A DNA stretch of 64,000 bases from Buttiauxella agrestis ATCC 33320 (GCA_024169445.1 JALKFA010000001.1:2852001-2916000); one strand, 5' to 3'; positions 1 to 10,674 are shown, counted from the first letter of the stretch. Numbers and translations are program-made. The notes: generated by a model from the sequence alone, not told the origin.

Positions 1-113
1 TTTGAGTCTTCAGGATAGTGTTGAGTAATTCGGCGTGAGAGTTCAGTAGCAAGCGCATCAATAGCGCCTGGCGGCAGAGATGTAGTTTTAGCAATAGTGA
101 CTTCAATACGCAT
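1..113 (-). CDS. dinI: DinI, SOS-response protein modulating RecA (partial)
   Basis: Only the first 37 codons are in the window; the gene runs off the left edge. The visible N-terminus reads MRIEVTIAKT and continues with PPGAIDALATELSRRI, which matches E. coli DinI closely. DinI binds RecA filaments and tunes LexA and UmuD cleavage during the SOS response (family knowledge). A LexA box and a good sigma70 promoter lie directly upstream, as expected for a damage-inducible gene. It is co-oriented with pyrC, its upstream neighbour on the minus strand. Confidence 0.93.
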   Translation of the reverse strand, partial: MRIEVTIAKTTSLPPGAIDALATELSRRITQHYPEDS

Positions 114-118
114 AACAG

Positions 119-180
119 CCCCCTGTATAATATACTGGATATTTATACAGTCATATTCTGGGTTATGCAACAGGGGGCAT
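119..180 (-). promoter_or_regulatory. dinI promoter with overlapping LexA box
   Basis: On the minus strand a -35-like TTGCAT (near 168-173) is followed after 17 bases by TATAAA. The LexA operator CTG-N10-CAG lies at 135-150 (minus-strand CTGTATAAATATCCAG) and overlaps the -10 element, so LexA binding would block RNA polymerase. The match to the LexA consensus CTGT-N8-ACAG has one mismatch. Confidence 0.85.
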
Positions 181-186
181 GAAAAA

Positions 187-1233
187 TTATGCTTTTACTG
201 ACCAGGCCACTTGCTCACCGGCGAGGAACGGCACAATGCTGTCATCGGACGTTTCGATGAGTTCCGGCATGTGCACTGGAGTACGCACCAGTTCAATGGA
301 TTCTTCATTCACAGGCAGGCCGTAGAAACGTGGGCCATTCAGTGAAGTGAAGGCTTCAAAGTGCTGCAACGCATTCAACTCTTCAAACACCGTCGCGTAA
401 GCGCCAAGAGCAGAAGGCGCGTTAAAGCAACCTGCGCAACCACAACTGGCCTCTTTACGATGACGCGCATGAGGCGCGGAATCTGTACCGAGGAATACGC
501 GGTCACATCCGCTGGCAACCAGCTCACGCAACGCTTCCTGATGAATGCTGCGTTTCAGAATTGGCAGGCAATACAGGTGAGGGCGCACACCACCGACCAG
601 CATATGGTTACGGTTAAACATCAGGTGTTGCGGGGTAATGGTTGCCGCCAGCAGGGAGTTTCCTTCCTTCACATACTGCGCCGCATCTTTGGTAGTGATG
701 TGTTCAAACACCACTTTCAGTTCCGGGAATTGTTGGCGCAAAGGTTCCATAACGGTTTCGATAAAGCGCGCTTCACGGTCAAAAATATCAATATCAGCGT
801 GAGTCACTTCGCCGTGGATAAGCAGCGGCATGCCAATTTTCTGCATGCGCTCAAGCACCGTTTTAATCGCGGCAGTGCTGGTAACACCGTGGCTTGAGTT
901 GGTGGTCGCATTGGCTGGGTAGAGTTTTGCTGCGGTAAACACGCCTTCGTTAAACCCGCGCTCAACTTCATTCGGGTCAAGAGAATCGGTCAGGTAGCAG
1001 GTCATCAGCGGTTCAAATTTATGGCCTTGCGGTACAGCATCAAGAATACGCTGGCGATAAGCAATGGCGGCTTCAACCGTTGTCACTGGGGGAACCAGGT
1101 TTGGCATCACAATCGCGCGACCATAAGTTTCGCTGGTATAAGGCACCACCGTTTTTAACATTTCACCGTCACGTAGGTGAACATGCCAGTCATCAGGGCG
1201 GCGAATTTTTAATACCTGGGGTAATACGGTCAT
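187..1233 (-). CDS. pyrC: Dihydroorotase PyrC
   Basis: Catalyses reversible cyclisation of N-carbamoyl-L-aspartate to dihydroorotate, the third step of de novo pyrimidine synthesis, in the cytosol. The 348-residue protein has the usual length of the class II bacterial enzyme. The binuclear zinc site is intact: H17 and H19 in [10 protein letters not shown], the carbamylated K103 in [10 protein letters not shown]140, H178, and D251 in LGTDSAPH. It is monocistronic by appearance. A PurR box, a promoter whose start region reads CTCCGG, and a leader hairpin lie just upstream and imply both purine control and CTP-dependent start-site control, as established for E. coli pyrC. Confidence 0.98.
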   Translation of the reverse strand: MTVLPQVLKIRRPDDWHVHLRDGEMLKTVVPYTSETYGRAIVMPNLVPPVTTVEAAIAYRQRILDAVPQGHKFEPLMTCYLTDSLDPNEVERGFNEGVFTAAKLYPANATTNSSHGVTSTAAIKTVLERMQKIGMPLLIHGEVTHADIDIFDREARFIETVMEPLRQQFPELKVVFEHITTKDAAQYVKEGNSLLAATITPQHLMFNRNHMLVGGVRPHLYCLPILKRSIHQEALRELVASGCDRVFLGTDSAPHARHRKEASCGCAGCFNAPSALGAYATVFEELNALQHFEAFTSLNGPRFYGLPVNEESIELVRTPVHMPELIETSDDSIVPFLAGEQVAWSVKA

Positions 1234-1240
1234 GAAATTG

Positions 1241-1280
1241 CTCCGGCGTAGGAAGGAAAAAACGATGATTTGTGCCGGAG
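1241..1280 (-). promoter_or_regulatory. pyrC leader hairpin sequestering the ribosome-binding site
   Basis: Perfect 7-base arms CTCCGGC (minus strand, 1280-1274) and GCCGGAG (1247-1241) flank 26 bases. The downstream arm contains the GGAG of the pyrC Shine-Dalgarno. In E. coli, transcripts started at C (high CTP) form this hairpin and are poorly translated, whereas transcripts started two bases later at G cannot close it. The arms and the CCGG start region are preserved here, so the same switch is inferred. Confidence 0.8.
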
Positions 1281-1284
1281 AGCA

Positions 1285-1310
1285 AGGATAAGCGCAAACG
1301 TTTCGCTTTG
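1285..1310 (-). promoter_or_regulatory. pyrC promoter -10 region and PurR operator
   Basis: The minus strand carries GCGAAACGTTTGCGCT at 1306-1291, close to the PurR consensus ACGCAAACGTTTGCGT. It is followed by the -10 element TATCCT (1290-1285) and, about seven bases later, by CCGG where start-site switching would occur. The operator overlaps the -35/-10 spacer, consistent with repression by PurR with hypoxanthine or guanine as corepressor. Confidence 0.78.
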
Positions 1311-1367
1311 CACCATTTTCATCGAGATTTTGTCGGGGGAATGTTGCCCCCGACCAGGAAAAACGGG

Positions 1368-1928
1368 TTAATCAGTAAATGGGATAATGAGTTGGCCCGG
1401 TTTAACCTCAAGTCCCTTGGCGTATCTTTTCGCCAGGTTCTCACCAGTACTGCGGTCTTCGCCCAGCACATAAGCCGGTTGTTGATTAAAGTAATTACGC
1501 AATGACTGATTCAGATAAGGAATCAGGGTCTGGACAATGGTCTGCATTTTTTCAGGTTCGACCGTCGCGTTTACCACTTCCATTTCTTGCAAATAAATCG
1601 CGCCTTGTTCTTTATTGAACACCGGCAATGCTTTGAGTTTGAGCTTGATAGTGGCTTTTTGATTACCAAATAGCGACGACATCTCCAGATTGGCATCGCC
1701 AGTCAACGTCACTTTATTCGGCTCTTCACGGCCAATCGCACTGCTTAAATTGGTTAAAACAATATGGGCATCGGCAACGCCTGGCAGGCCAATATCTTTA
1801 GAGAAGTTATTACGTTTATGCAGCGCCTGGTTTATTTCCTGTTCGCTGACCGTGTATTGCGTTAACTGATTGCAACCCACCACTAACCCGCTGAGCATTA
1901 GCGCTGCGGCGAAAACAATCTTTTTCAT
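1368..1928 (-). CDS. yceB: YceB family lipoprotein
   Basis: A 186-residue exported lipoprotein of unknown role. It begins [21 protein letters not shown]: a short basic stretch, a hydrophobic segment and a lipobox ending VVGC, so Cys19 should be acylated. The body contains the DUF1439 features seen in E. coli YceB, such as [19 protein letters not shown] near residues 40-60 and [10 protein letters not shown] near 145. The start at 1928 is preferred because it begins the signal peptide and follows an AAGGAA ribosome site; an upstream in-frame start would add 16 unlikely residues. Confidence 0.92.
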   Translation of the reverse strand: MKKIVFAAALMLSGLVVGCNQLTQYTVSEQEINQALHKRNNFSKDIGLPGVADAHIVLTNLSSAIGREEPNKVTLTGDANLEMSSLFGNQKATIKLKLKALPVFNKEQGAIYLQEMEVVNATVEPEKMQTIVQTLIPYLNQSLRNYFNQQPAYVLGEDRSTGENLAKRYAKGLEVKPGQLIIPFTD

Positions 1929-2024
1929 GGAATTCCTTAACATGCTGCATAGAACACAGATCCTGACATAAAGCATTATGATGTCCCAGGGCGGGCTACG
2001 CCACCGGAAAAAACCGAAATAGCC

Positions 2025-2113
2025 GTCATACTTCGAGCGACATCAGAGTTGGCTGCGTTTACTCACCCCAGTCACATACTTGAGTAAGCTCCTGGGGCTG
2101 GTAACTCGAATTA
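2025..2113. repeat. ERIC element, internally shortened
   Basis: Contains the diagnostic ERIC core CTCACCCCAGTCAC followed by AGTAAGCTCCTGGGG, with terminal similarity to the ERIC ends (GTCATACTTCGAG on the left, AACTCGAATTA on the right). It is about 89 bp rather than the usual roughly 127 bp: the segment normally between TCCTGGGG and the right end is missing. It lies between grxB and yceB. Confidence 0.8.
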
Positions 2114-2123
2114 ATAAGTGTAT

Positions 2124-2771
2124 TTAAACCGCGTGGGACGACAGCAGATTAATTTGTGTCTGTTTAGCCATATTATCGCGATACGCCGCAACACGGCTTG
2201 GCCACTCAATACCCGCGACCAGAGTCAGGTTACGCAGCAGTGGGAACAGATGAATATCGTCGTCAGACAGCTCACCGTTTACCGCATTCGGCTGCACAAT
2301 CAGCTTATCGAGCTTGCGTAAATCATCAGAGATTTTTTTGATTAGCCCTGGCGAATGGTGAAGGAGGTCGGCAAACGAGCCGATCATCGCTTCCTTTTTG
2401 TTGACGAAATAAGCACGTGCTTGTGGCGTGGCAAACTCATCAAAAGGTGCTTTCGCCATGCGCGGAATCAACAACTGCTGCACATAGCTATTCACGTGGC
2501 GTAACCAGTCGCTAATTGCGGCGTTGGTTGCGCCAGTCAGAAGCGGTTCGCCATCCAGTTTATCGACGTAATGCACGATATCCATGCTTTCTGGCATATA
2601 GCGGCTATCGTCTTTTTGCAGGATCGGCGCCATCTTCTTACCAATCATTTTGGTCGGAGTGGCTTCATCGTCATTGAGCAGGACTTTCAACTCAATGGGG
2701 ATGTTCTTTAAACCAAAAATCATGCGTGCCTTAAGGCAGAAAGGGCAGTGATCGTAGATATAAAGCTTCAC
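2124..2771 (-). CDS. grxB: Glutaredoxin 2 GrxB
   Basis: A 215-residue GST-like glutaredoxin that reduces disulfides with glutathione in the cytosol. The N-terminal thioredoxin fold (1-75) carries the active site at C9 and C12, reading CPFC where E. coli Grx2 has CPYC. The remainder is the all-helical C-terminal domain, with LSDDDIHLFPLLRNLT near 170-190. Length and both domains match E. coli GrxB. It is co-oriented with mdtH upstream and yceB downstream, but an ERIC element separates it from yceB. Confidence 0.97.
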   Translation of the reverse strand: MKLYIYDHCPFCLKARMIFGLKNIPIELKVLLNDDEATPTKMIGKKMAPILQKDDSRYMPESMDIVHYVDKLDGEPLLTGATNAAISDWLRHVNSYVQQLLIPRMAKAPFDEFATPQARAYFVNKKEAMIGSFADLLHHSPGLIKKISDDLRKLDKLIVQPNAVNGELSDDDIHLFPLLRNLTLVAGIEWPSRVAAYRDNMAKQTQINLLSSHAV

Positions 2772-2846
2772 GTTTCTCCTCCATATTTATCAGCGAACCA
2801 GGTTGGTTAACTATTGAGTATGGGGGAGAAAAGTGAGTGCCGCAAA

Positions 2847-4055
2847 CTAGTTACCGGGTTCGAGCATCGAGGGTTCAATAGGTTTCGTGCTGAATTGCCA
2901 CCACAGCGCGATAAGCGTGATGAAGCCAATAATCCCTAACATTACCCACGGAAGCGATGGCTGGTTGATACTTTTCCCGGCATCAAACAACCAGCCGCCA
3001 CCGGCGTAACCAAATGCCCCACCAATGGCCAGACCCAGACGGCTAAAACCCATGTAACTGCCGCGAGCACGGGAATCAGCAAGGGATGCACTCAGCGTTT
3101 CCCTGGCCGGTTCAGCAATGATTGAACCGACATAAAACACACAAATTAGCGTGAACAGTTGCTGAAGATTATTGGCAAGGCCAATCGGCAGCATGGCCAG
3201 CGACATTAAGAATAAACCTGCCATCAGGCGCTGCTCCAGACGGAAGCGTTTTTCGCTCCAGCGCGCAATCGGGTACAGCAGCGTTAACGAGAGTGCGGCT
3301 TCAATGGCATACATCCACTTCACGGCGGCAGGTGTGCCGGCAATTTCGTTGACCATAATCGGCAGCATCAACATCACCTGCACCGCCAGCATGTAATATC
3401 CGGCCAGCGTTAACACATAAGTGATGAAGCGTTTATCGCGCAGCACGCGTCCCATCCCTTCAAGCATCGGCGTGCGGATGGTGGAAAGTTTATAGGCAGG
3501 TAGCAACCAGGCGTTGACGAAAGCGCAAATCACAAACATCACCGCGCCAACAGCACACACCAGGCGGAAATCATATTGCAGCAGCCAACTCCCGAGTAGC
3601 GCACCAATAACCGCCCCCGCGCTGTCTTGCATCATCAGAATTGAGAAGAAACGCCCTCGTTGATGTGGGCGCACGAGTTTAACCACCAGCGCGGCACGCG
3701 GCGGGTCGAATAACGTGCCGCCGATAGCGGAAATAAAACACGATAGCCACAACACCCAGGGTTCATGGGCGATACCCATCAGCGCAAAACCGACGGCTCG
3801 CAGCAGCATGCCGGTGACAATCATCGGTTTAGCGCCCAGCCGGTCAGCGATGGCGCCACCGAAAATCCCCAGCCCTTGCTGGGTGAGCTGACGCAGGCCG
3901 AGCGCAATACCGACCATTAGCGCTGCCCAACCCATTTGGTCAACGAAGCGAATGGAAATAAGAGGGAAAACCACGAAGAAGCCTAATACCACTAACATGT
4001 TATCGAGCAATAAGAAGTATTTACCCAGGCTCCTGGCCTGCGCTACCCGTGACAT
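2847..4055 (-). CDS. mdtH: MdtH, major facilitator superfamily multidrug efflux transporter
   Basis: A 402-residue inner-membrane proton-coupled exporter, the same length as E. coli MdtH (linked to fluoroquinolone resistance when overexpressed). Repeated hydrophobic segments are consistent with 11-12 membrane helices. The MFS signature loop [12 protein letters not shown] lies at about residues 66-77. It is divergent from rimJ across about 240 bp and is followed on the same strand by grxB. Confidence 0.95.
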   Translation of the reverse strand: MSRVAQARSLGKYFLLLDNMLVVLGFFVVFPLISIRFVDQMGWAALMVGIALGLRQLTQQGLGIFGGAIADRLGAKPMIVTGMLLRAVGFALMGIAHEPWVLWLSCFISAIGGTLFDPPRAALVVKLVRPHQRGRFFSILMMQDSAGAVIGALLGSWLLQYDFRLVCAVGAVMFVICAFVNAWLLPAYKLSTIRTPMLEGMGRVLRDKRFITYVLTLAGYYMLAVQVMLMLPIMVNEIAGTPAAVKWMYAIEAALSLTLLYPIARWSEKRFRLEQRLMAGLFLMSLAMLPIGLANNLQQLFTLICVFYVGSIIAEPARETLSASLADSRARGSYMGFSRLGLAIGGAFGYAGGGWLFDAGKSINQPSLPWVMLGIIGFITLIALWWQFSTKPIEPSMLEPGN

Positions 4056-4296
4056 CTCCCCTCCTGGGAATATTAAAAGTGTGATGAACTTCTATTCTCT
4101 ACTGCTATTTGAGTTTTTGACAGCCAGGCATATGACAATATTTTTTCATCAATCTGAGGCTTCGATTGAACTCTTTAATCGAAAAAGTTTGCGCAGGTGA
4201 AAAATCTGCATGCTGTTGTTTTCCTTCCGCAGCCAGCCGCAGGTATAGTAAATACGTTGCCTAAGAAAATATGGGATGTGAGGAGCAGGGGTGAAC

Positions 4297-4881
4297 ATGT
4301 TTGGCTACCGCAGTAACGTGCCGAAAGTACGCTTATCAACCGACCGCCAGGTGGTGCGTCTGGTGTATGAGCGAGATGCCTGGCGTCTGGCAGATTATTA
4401 CGCCGAAAACCGTCAGTTCCTGAAACCCTGGGAACCGATTCGAGATGACAGCCACTGCTTTCCTTCTGGCTGGCAAGCACGTCTGGGCATGATCAGCGAA
4501 ATGCATAAACAGGGTAGCGCCTATTACTTTGCGCTGCTCGACCCTGACGAGAAAGAGATTCGCGGCGTCGCCAATTTTTCAAATGTGGTGCGCGGCTCAT
4601 TTCATGCCTGTTATCTGGGGTACTCGTTGGGTGAAAAATGGCAGGGGCAAGGTCTGATGTTTGAAGCGCTGACCACCGCGATTCGTTACATGCAGCGCAG
4701 CCAGCATATCCACCGCATCATGGCGAACTACATGCCGCATAACCAGCGCAGCGGCGATCTCCTCGCCCGCCTTGGTTTTGAAAAAGAAGGCTATGCCAAA
4801 GAATATTTATTGATTGATGGTGTCTGGCGCGATCATGTTTTGACTGCGCTCACCACCAAAGAATGGACCCCTGGCCGTTAA
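4297..4881 (+). CDS. rimJ: RimJ, ribosomal protein S5 alanine N-acetyltransferase
   Basis: A 194-residue GNAT-family enzyme that acetylates the N-terminal alanine of ribosomal protein S5 using acetyl-CoA. The acetyl-CoA motif A appears as [11 protein letters not shown] near residues 115-125, followed by the conserved [20 protein letters not shown]. The ATG at 4297 gives the E. coli length; a GTG two codons upstream (4291) is closer to the AGGAG at 4281-4285 and cannot be excluded. First gene of a tight rimJ-yceH-mviM set with gaps of 9 and 3 bases. Confidence 0.95.
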   Translation: MFGYRSNVPKVRLSTDRQVVRLVYERDAWRLADYYAENRQFLKPWEPIRDDSHCFPSGWQARLGMISEMHKQGSAYYFALLDPDEKEIRGVANFSNVVRGSFHACYLGYSLGEKWQGQGLMFEALTTAIRYMQRSQHIHRIMANYMPHNQRSGDLLARLGFEKEGYAKEYLLIDGVWRDHVLTALTTKEWTPGR

Positions 4882-4890
4882 GGACGAGAA

Positions 4891-5541
4891 ATGAAATATC
4901 AGTTAACTGCGGTTGAAGCGCGTGTGGTGGGTAGCCTGCTGGAAAAACAGGTGACCACGCCTGAACAATATCCGATGTCCGTCAACGGCGTCGTGACGGC
5001 GTGTAATCAGAAAACCAACCGCGAACCGGTGATGGATCTGAAAGAACACGATGTGCAAGAAACGCTGGATACTCTGGTCAAGCGCCACTTTTTGCGCACT
5101 CTTAGCGGTTTCGGTAATCGCGTGACGAAGTACGAGCAGCGCTTCTGCAATTCCGAATTTGGCAATCTGAAACTCTCGGCGGCGGAAGTGGCGGTCGTCA
5201 CCAACTTGTTGTTACGTGGCGCCCAGACACCGGGTGAATTACGTTCTCGCGCCGCGCGTATGTTTGAATTCAGCGATATGGCGCAAGTTGAAGCGACGCT
5301 TGAAAACCTTGCCAACCGTGAAGATGGCCCATTTGTGGTGCGTTTGCCACGTGAACCGGGCAAACGTGAAAGCCGCTATATGCACTTGTTCTGTGGCGAA
5401 GTTGATTCATCACCAGCCAACCTCGCCGAAAGTGCGACGGCACCAACGGATGATTTAACTGCCCGCGTGGAACAACTTGAAAGCGAAGTCGCTGAACTCA
5501 AGCAACGTCTTGACTCGCTGTTGGCACATCTTGGGGATTAA
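4891..5541 (+). CDS. yceH: YceH family (DUF480) protein
   Basis: A 216-residue conserved protein of unknown biochemical function. It has two winged-helix-like halves: [20 protein letters not shown] at the start and a second repeat around [24 protein letters not shown] (about 90-115). A C-terminal coiled coil with heptad-like spacing ([19 protein letters not shown]) occupies about 190-212. It is translationally close to rimJ and mviM. A DNA- or protein-binding role is inferred from the fold only. Confidence 0.93.
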   Translation: MKYQLTAVEARVVGSLLEKQVTTPEQYPMSVNGVVTACNQKTNREPVMDLKEHDVQETLDTLVKRHFLRTLSGFGNRVTKYEQRFCNSEFGNLKLSAAEVAVVTNLLLRGAQTPGELRSRAARMFEFSDMAQVEATLENLANREDGPFVVRLPREPGKRESRYMHLFCGEVDSSPANLAESATAPTDDLTARVEQLESEVAELKQRLDSLLAHLGD

Positions 5542-5544
5542 TTG

Positions 5545-6468
5545 ATGACTAAACTTCGCGTCGGCGTGGTGGGTTTGGGTGGCATCGCGCAAAAGGCGTG
5601 GTTGCCAGTATTAGGAGCCTCTAATGACTGGATTGTGCAAGGTGCTTTTTCCCCAACCCGCGCCAAAGCCCAACCGGTTTGCGATGCCTACCGTATCCCT
5701 TATGTTTCATCTATTGCCGAACTAGCAGCGCAGTGCGATGCGGTCTTTGTCCACAGCGCCACCGGCAGCCACTACGCGGTAGTCAGCGAACTGTTACAGG
5801 CTGGCGTCAATGTCTGTGTGGATAAACCACTGGCAGAAAATCTTGCTGATGCGGAGCGTTTAGTGGAACTGGCACAGCAGAAAAAACGCACCTTGATGGT
5901 CGGTTTTAACCGCCGTTTTTCTCCGCTGTATCGTGACCTGAAAACGAAACTGGCGAACGGCGCCTCGTTGCGGATGGACAAACATCGCACTGACAGCGTC
6001 GGGCCAAATGACCTGCGCTTTACCTTGCTTGATGATTATCTGCATGTTGTTGATACCGCGTTGTGGTTGGGGGGGGGCGAAGCACAGTTACAAAGCGGAA
6101 CATTGCTGACCAACGATCACGGCCACATGCTGTTTGCTGAGCACCACTTTGCCAGTGGCAACCTGCAAATCACCACCAGTATGCACCGCCGTGCCGGTAG
6201 CCAACGCGAGTCGGTACAAGCGGTGACAGATGGCGGCTTATATGATGTGACCGATATGCGCGAATGGCGTGAAGAGTGCGGCAATGGGGTGGTCAATCGT
6301 CCCATTCCCGGCTGGCAAACCACGCTCGAACAACGCGGTTTTGTCGGTTGTGCCCGTCATTTCCTCGATTGTGTGGCAAATCAGACAGTTCCTGAAACTG
6401 CAGGCGAGCAAGCATTGATAGCCCAGCGTGTGGTTGAGAAACTGTGGCGCGATGCCATGAGTGAATAA
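5545..6468 (+). CDS. mviM: MviM (YceM), Gfo/Idh/MocA family oxidoreductase
   Basis: A 307-residue putative NAD(P)-dependent dehydrogenase. The Rossmann dinucleotide motif GVVGLGGIAQ is at the N-terminus and the family Lys-Pro motif appears as VDKPLAEN near residue 95. The substrate is unknown, though the gene is always next to murJ in enterobacteria. The start at 5545 (ATG) lies three bases after the yceH stop; the preceding TTG is less likely. A run of nine G at 6069-6077 falls inside the coding frame (LWLGGGEA), which is intact. Confidence 0.93.
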   Translation: MTKLRVGVVGLGGIAQKAWLPVLGASNDWIVQGAFSPTRAKAQPVCDAYRIPYVSSIAELAAQCDAVFVHSATGSHYAVVSELLQAGVNVCVDKPLAENLADAERLVELAQQKKRTLMVGFNRRFSPLYRDLKTKLANGASLRMDKHRTDSVGPNDLRFTLLDDYLHVVDTALWLGGGEAQLQSGTLLTNDHGHMLFAEHHFASGNLQITTSMHRRAGSQRESVQAVTDGGLYDVTDMREWREECGNGVVNRPIPGWQTTLEQRGFVGCARHFLDCVANQTVPETAGEQALIAQRVVEKLWRDAMSE

Positions 6469-6513
6469 CACGGTAGTATTTCGTCTGTGTATAGGTAGAC
6501 TAGCGGGGCTTTC

Positions 6514-6544
6514 GTAGGTCGGATTAGCGTAGCGACATCCGACA
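6514..6544. repeat. REP element (mviM-murJ intergenic)
   Basis: A single REP unit: GTAGGTCGGATTAGCG, a short loop, then ACATCCGAC, able to fold into the usual REP hairpin. It lies 46 bases after mviM. Confidence 0.75.
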
Positions 6545-6571
6545 TGAATTGGACGTCATTGCTGTTATCCC

Positions 6572-8315
<1,744 letters not shown>

Positions 8316-8404
8316 CAAACAGACTAGGTACCAGGCGCGTTCTGCATTAAACTGCGCGCTGCAAAAATTTGACATATTGAACGATTAATTAGGCGGTAAT
8401 AGCG

Positions 8405-8887
8405 ATGCACGGAGTAATCACAACCTGGTTTGAAGATAAAGGTTTCGGTTTTATCAAAGATGAAAACGGTGACAATCGTTATTTTCATGTGATTAAGGTC
8501 GCCAACCCTGAGCTGATTAAGAAAGATGCCTCGGTGACTTTTGAGCCAACCACCAACAACAAAGGCTTATCAGCTTTTTCGGTGAAAGTTGAGCCAGACA
8601 GCAAATACATCTTTATTGCTGGCGAGCGCATCAAAATCACGGCGATTAAATCCTTCCTGGTTTACAGCGAAGAAGTGCCAGCCGAAACCAAGATTGATAA
8701 AGAGAACGCGGTGCTGTCTGTTGGCGCGCTGATGAACAGCATTCGCCCGAAAGCAGAACCTAAGCCGGGCGAAATGCGTACGCTGAAGAAACTGGCGGTG
8801 ACCACCTTCCAGGGCTCAACATTAATCTTCTCCGAAGATGAAATTGATGTTGAAGCCACCATGAAGATCCTCCAGGGTCTGAAGTAA
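8405..8887 (+). CDS. Cold-shock-domain-like protein with an unrecognised C-terminal half
   Basis: A 160-residue cytosolic protein. Residues 1-62 resemble a CspA-type cold-shock domain: GVITTWFEDKGFGFI retains the RNP1-like KGFGFI at 12-17, but RNP2 is altered, with YFHV (26-29) in place of VFVHF. Residues about 68-160 form a lysine-rich alpha/beta region (KYIFIAGERIKITAIKSFLV onward) that I do not recognise. Nucleic-acid binding is inferred from the N-terminal half only. It sits alone between murJ and the purine island, with a putative terminator hairpin after its stop. Base composition is like that of its neighbours. Confidence 0.8.
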   Translation: MHGVITTWFEDKGFGFIKDENGDNRYFHVIKVANPELIKKDASVTFEPTTNNKGLSAFSVKVEPDSKYIFIAGERIKITAIKSFLVYSEEVPAETKIDKENAVLSVGALMNSIRPKAEPKPGEMRTLKKLAVTTFQGSTLIFSEDEIDVEATMKILQGLK

Positions 8888-8894
8888 GTCATGC

Positions 8895-8920
8895 TGTAGC
8901 GCTCAACTCTGAGCGCTACA
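8895..8920. terminator. Hairpin between the cold-shock-like gene and uacT
   Basis: Perfect 10-base arms TGTAGCGCTC and GAGCGCTACA with loop AACTCT. It lies in the 46-bp gap between convergent genes and could serve both. Neither side has a strong U run, so termination strength is uncertain. Confidence 0.55.
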
Positions 8921-8933
8921 AGCTTCCTGCCTG

Positions 8934-10283
8934 TTAAGCCTGTGACTTTTCCGCTTTTGGGTAGCCATTAAAAAAGAGATTCAAAATCACCGCGCAGGCG
9001 GTTGCCAGCATGATCCCGCTGTGTAGCAAAGGCTGTAAGGCTGCCGGAAATTGTGCGAAGAAGCCGTGAGAAAGCGTGGGTGTCATCCCCATCCCTAAGC
9101 TGATGGCGACGATATAAAGGTTGTAACGATTGGTTGAGTAGTTGGCGCGAGCCAGAATACGAATCCCTGTTGCCAACACCATCCCGAACATCACCAACCC
9201 CGCACCACCTAAGACAAATTGTGGAATTGACGCCACAAACACGGCCATTTTCGGCACCATGCCAAACAAGATCAAAATACAACCCGCAGCCACGCACACC
9301 CAACGGCTATGGATCCGCGTTACGCTCACCAGACCGACGTTCTGCGAAAACGAAGTATGCGGGAAGCTGTTAAACAGACCACCAATCACCGTCCCCACGC
9401 CATCAACCCGTAAACCACGGATAATATCTTTTTCGGTTAATTTATGGCCAACAATATCGCCGAGCGCCAGAAACATCCCCATCGACTCAATAAAGACAAT
9501 AATCAGCACCGCGGTCAGCGTCAGGATGGCAACGGGATCGAACGTCGGGATACCCAGCGCCATTGGCGTCACGATGGCGAACCATTTTGCATCAGCCAGC
9601 CCGGACAAATTAACTTCGCCCATCATGTAAGCCAACGCAAAACCAAAAGCGATACCCAGCAGCACCGCGACATTTGATAAAAAGCCTGTGGCATAACGGG
9701 TAATCAGCAAGATAAACAGCAACACGGCTGAGGCGACGCAGATATAAACGGGGTCGCCGTAATTCGGGTTGCCCGCACCACCTGCCGCCCAGTCGATACC
9801 GACCTGGATAATACTCAGCCCAATCGAGGTAATCACAATCCCGGTGACCAACGGGGGGAACAGCGGCATTAACCTGCCCACTACAGGCGCCAGCAGGGTG
9901 GTAATCAACCCGGCGGCGATGGTCGCGCCAAAAATACCGGTCAGGCCAATCTCGGGATTAGAGCCAATGGCCACCATTGGCGTGACCGCCGCAAAGGTCA
10001 CCGACATAATCACCGGTAAGCGAATTCCCATAAATTTACCGACCCCCAGACACTGAATCAGCGTGACGACGCCACAACAGAACAGATCGGCGCTAATCAA
10101 TAAAGAGATGACTTCTTTGCTTAACCCTAAACGGTCACCAATCATCAGTGGTACGGCTACGGCCCCGGCATACATCACCAGCACATGCTGAAGGCCGAGG
10201 ATCAATAATTGCCCTGGCGGCAGTATTCGGTCGACTTCATTTGGCGTGGTCGCGGGTGAAATTTCAGAGGCACTATTGTCCAT
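8934..10283 (-). CDS. uacT: UacT (YgfU), urate transporter of the NCS2/NAT family
   Basis: An inner-membrane urate/proton symporter of the nucleobase-ascorbate transporter family. It is 449 residues from the ATG at 10283, which has an AAGGAGAT ribosome site; a longer frame reaching 10352 would add 23 residues without such a site. The start of the first helix contains GLQHVLVMYAGAVAVPLM, and the NAT signature appears as QNVGLVSVTR. Compared with E. coli UacT (482 residues, recalled) the C-terminal tail is about 30 residues shorter and ends FFNGYPKAEKSQA. It is divergent from ygfT and probably driven by the sigma54-type promoter at 10352-10368. Confidence 0.93.
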   Translation of the reverse strand: MDNSASEISPATTPNEVDRILPPGQLLILGLQHVLVMYAGAVAVPLMIGDRLGLSKEVISLLISADLFCCGVVTLIQCLGVGKFMGIRLPVIMSVTFAAVTPMVAIGSNPEIGLTGIFGATIAAGLITTLLAPVVGRLMPLFPPLVTGIVITSIGLSIIQVGIDWAAGGAGNPNYGDPVYICVASAVLLFILLITRYATGFLSNVAVLLGIAFGFALAYMMGEVNLSGLADAKWFAIVTPMALGIPTFDPVAILTLTAVLIIVFIESMGMFLALGDIVGHKLTEKDIIRGLRVDGVGTVIGGLFNSFPHTSFSQNVGLVSVTRIHSRWVCVAAGCILILFGMVPKMAVFVASIPQFVLGGAGLVMFGMVLATGIRILARANYSTNRYNLYIVAISLGMGMTPTLSHGFFAQFPAALQPLLHSGIMLATACAVILNLFFNGYPKAEKSQA

Positions 10284-10351
10284 ATCTATCTCCTTTAATG
10301 GCGGCGGTATTGGCAATCCTGTTTTTCCAAAAAATGAGTTCAGGGAATGCA

Positions 10352-10368
10352 TGCGTAACTGATGCCAG
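10352..10368 (-). promoter_or_regulatory. Putative sigma54 -24/-12 promoter of uacT
   Basis: Minus-strand CTGGCATCAGTTACGCA against the consensus YTGGCAC-N5-TTGCW. The invariant GG and GC are both present with start-to-start spacing of 12. The TT of the -12 element is replaced by AC. The predicted start near 10341 gives a leader of about 58 bases. Confidence 0.5.
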
Positions 10369-10400
10369 TTCCATGCATTGCGCTAAATTGATTGAAGAAG

Positions 10401-10416
10401 TGTGAAAAACATCACG
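10401..10416. promoter_or_regulatory. CRP-like site upstream of uacT
   Basis: TGTGA-N6-TCACG, matching nine of the ten core positions of the CRP consensus TGTGA-N6-TCACA. Its centre lies about 67 bases upstream of the predicted uacT start, between the sigma54-type element and the palindromes. Confidence 0.6.
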
Positions 10417-10465
10417 TAACTGATTGTATTGACAGCGAAGGGGAAAATATTTTGTCTGGGGAGTT

Positions 10466-10500
10466 TTATCAGTTTGAGGTTTATCTTCTCAGTTTGATAA
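10466..10500. promoter_or_regulatory. Two palindromic sites (putative YgeV enhancer) at uacT-ygfT
   Basis: TTATCAGTTTGAGGT (10466-10480) and TTCTCAGTTTGATAA (10486-10500) each match one half of the palindrome TTATCA-N3-TGATAA well and the other half partly. Their centres are 20 bases apart, two helical turns, at about -132 and -152 from the predicted uacT start. That is a typical distance for a sigma54 enhancer. Confidence 0.5.
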
Positions 10501-10674
10501 GCCCACTCTCACTTTTGAGCAGCGGCGAGCAGGCCGGAACTTTGCATAACCTCAATTTTGGGCAACATTCTTTGCAGTGACTCACAAATTTAGATTTAGT
10601 CTGCTTACGCTGAACAAATTGTCCCTGTTTTTGCATTGCTGCAAGTGAGTTCTGGCTTTCAAAAAGGGATGCGA

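Larger units (their letters stand above)
10284..10674. promoter_or_regulatory. Divergent uacT-ygfT control region
   Basis: A 391-bp gene-free stretch. It holds, from left to right, a sigma54-type promoter for uacT (10352-10368), a CRP-like site (10401-10416) and two copies of the TTATCA-N3-TGATAA palindrome (10466-10480 and 10486-10500). A weaker sigma54-like element faces ygfT, with GG at 10532 and TTGCAT at 10542-10547. No open frame here looks real. Confidence 0.6.

Noticed and set aside
4117-4144. TTGACA-N16-TATTTT as a rimJ promoter
   Set aside because: It is possible, but lies about 150 bases upstream of rimJ in AT-rich divergent DNA with several equally weak candidates, so it is not listed as a feature.
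10284-10352. A longer UacT start adding 23 residues
   Set aside because: The extension runs through the predicted leader, and the ATG at 10283 has a strong AAGGAGAT site.
10560-10576. A sigma54-like element TTGGGCAACATTCTTTGCA facing ygfT
   Set aside because: GG-to-GC spacing is 13, one base too long; sigma54 promoters rarely tolerate this.
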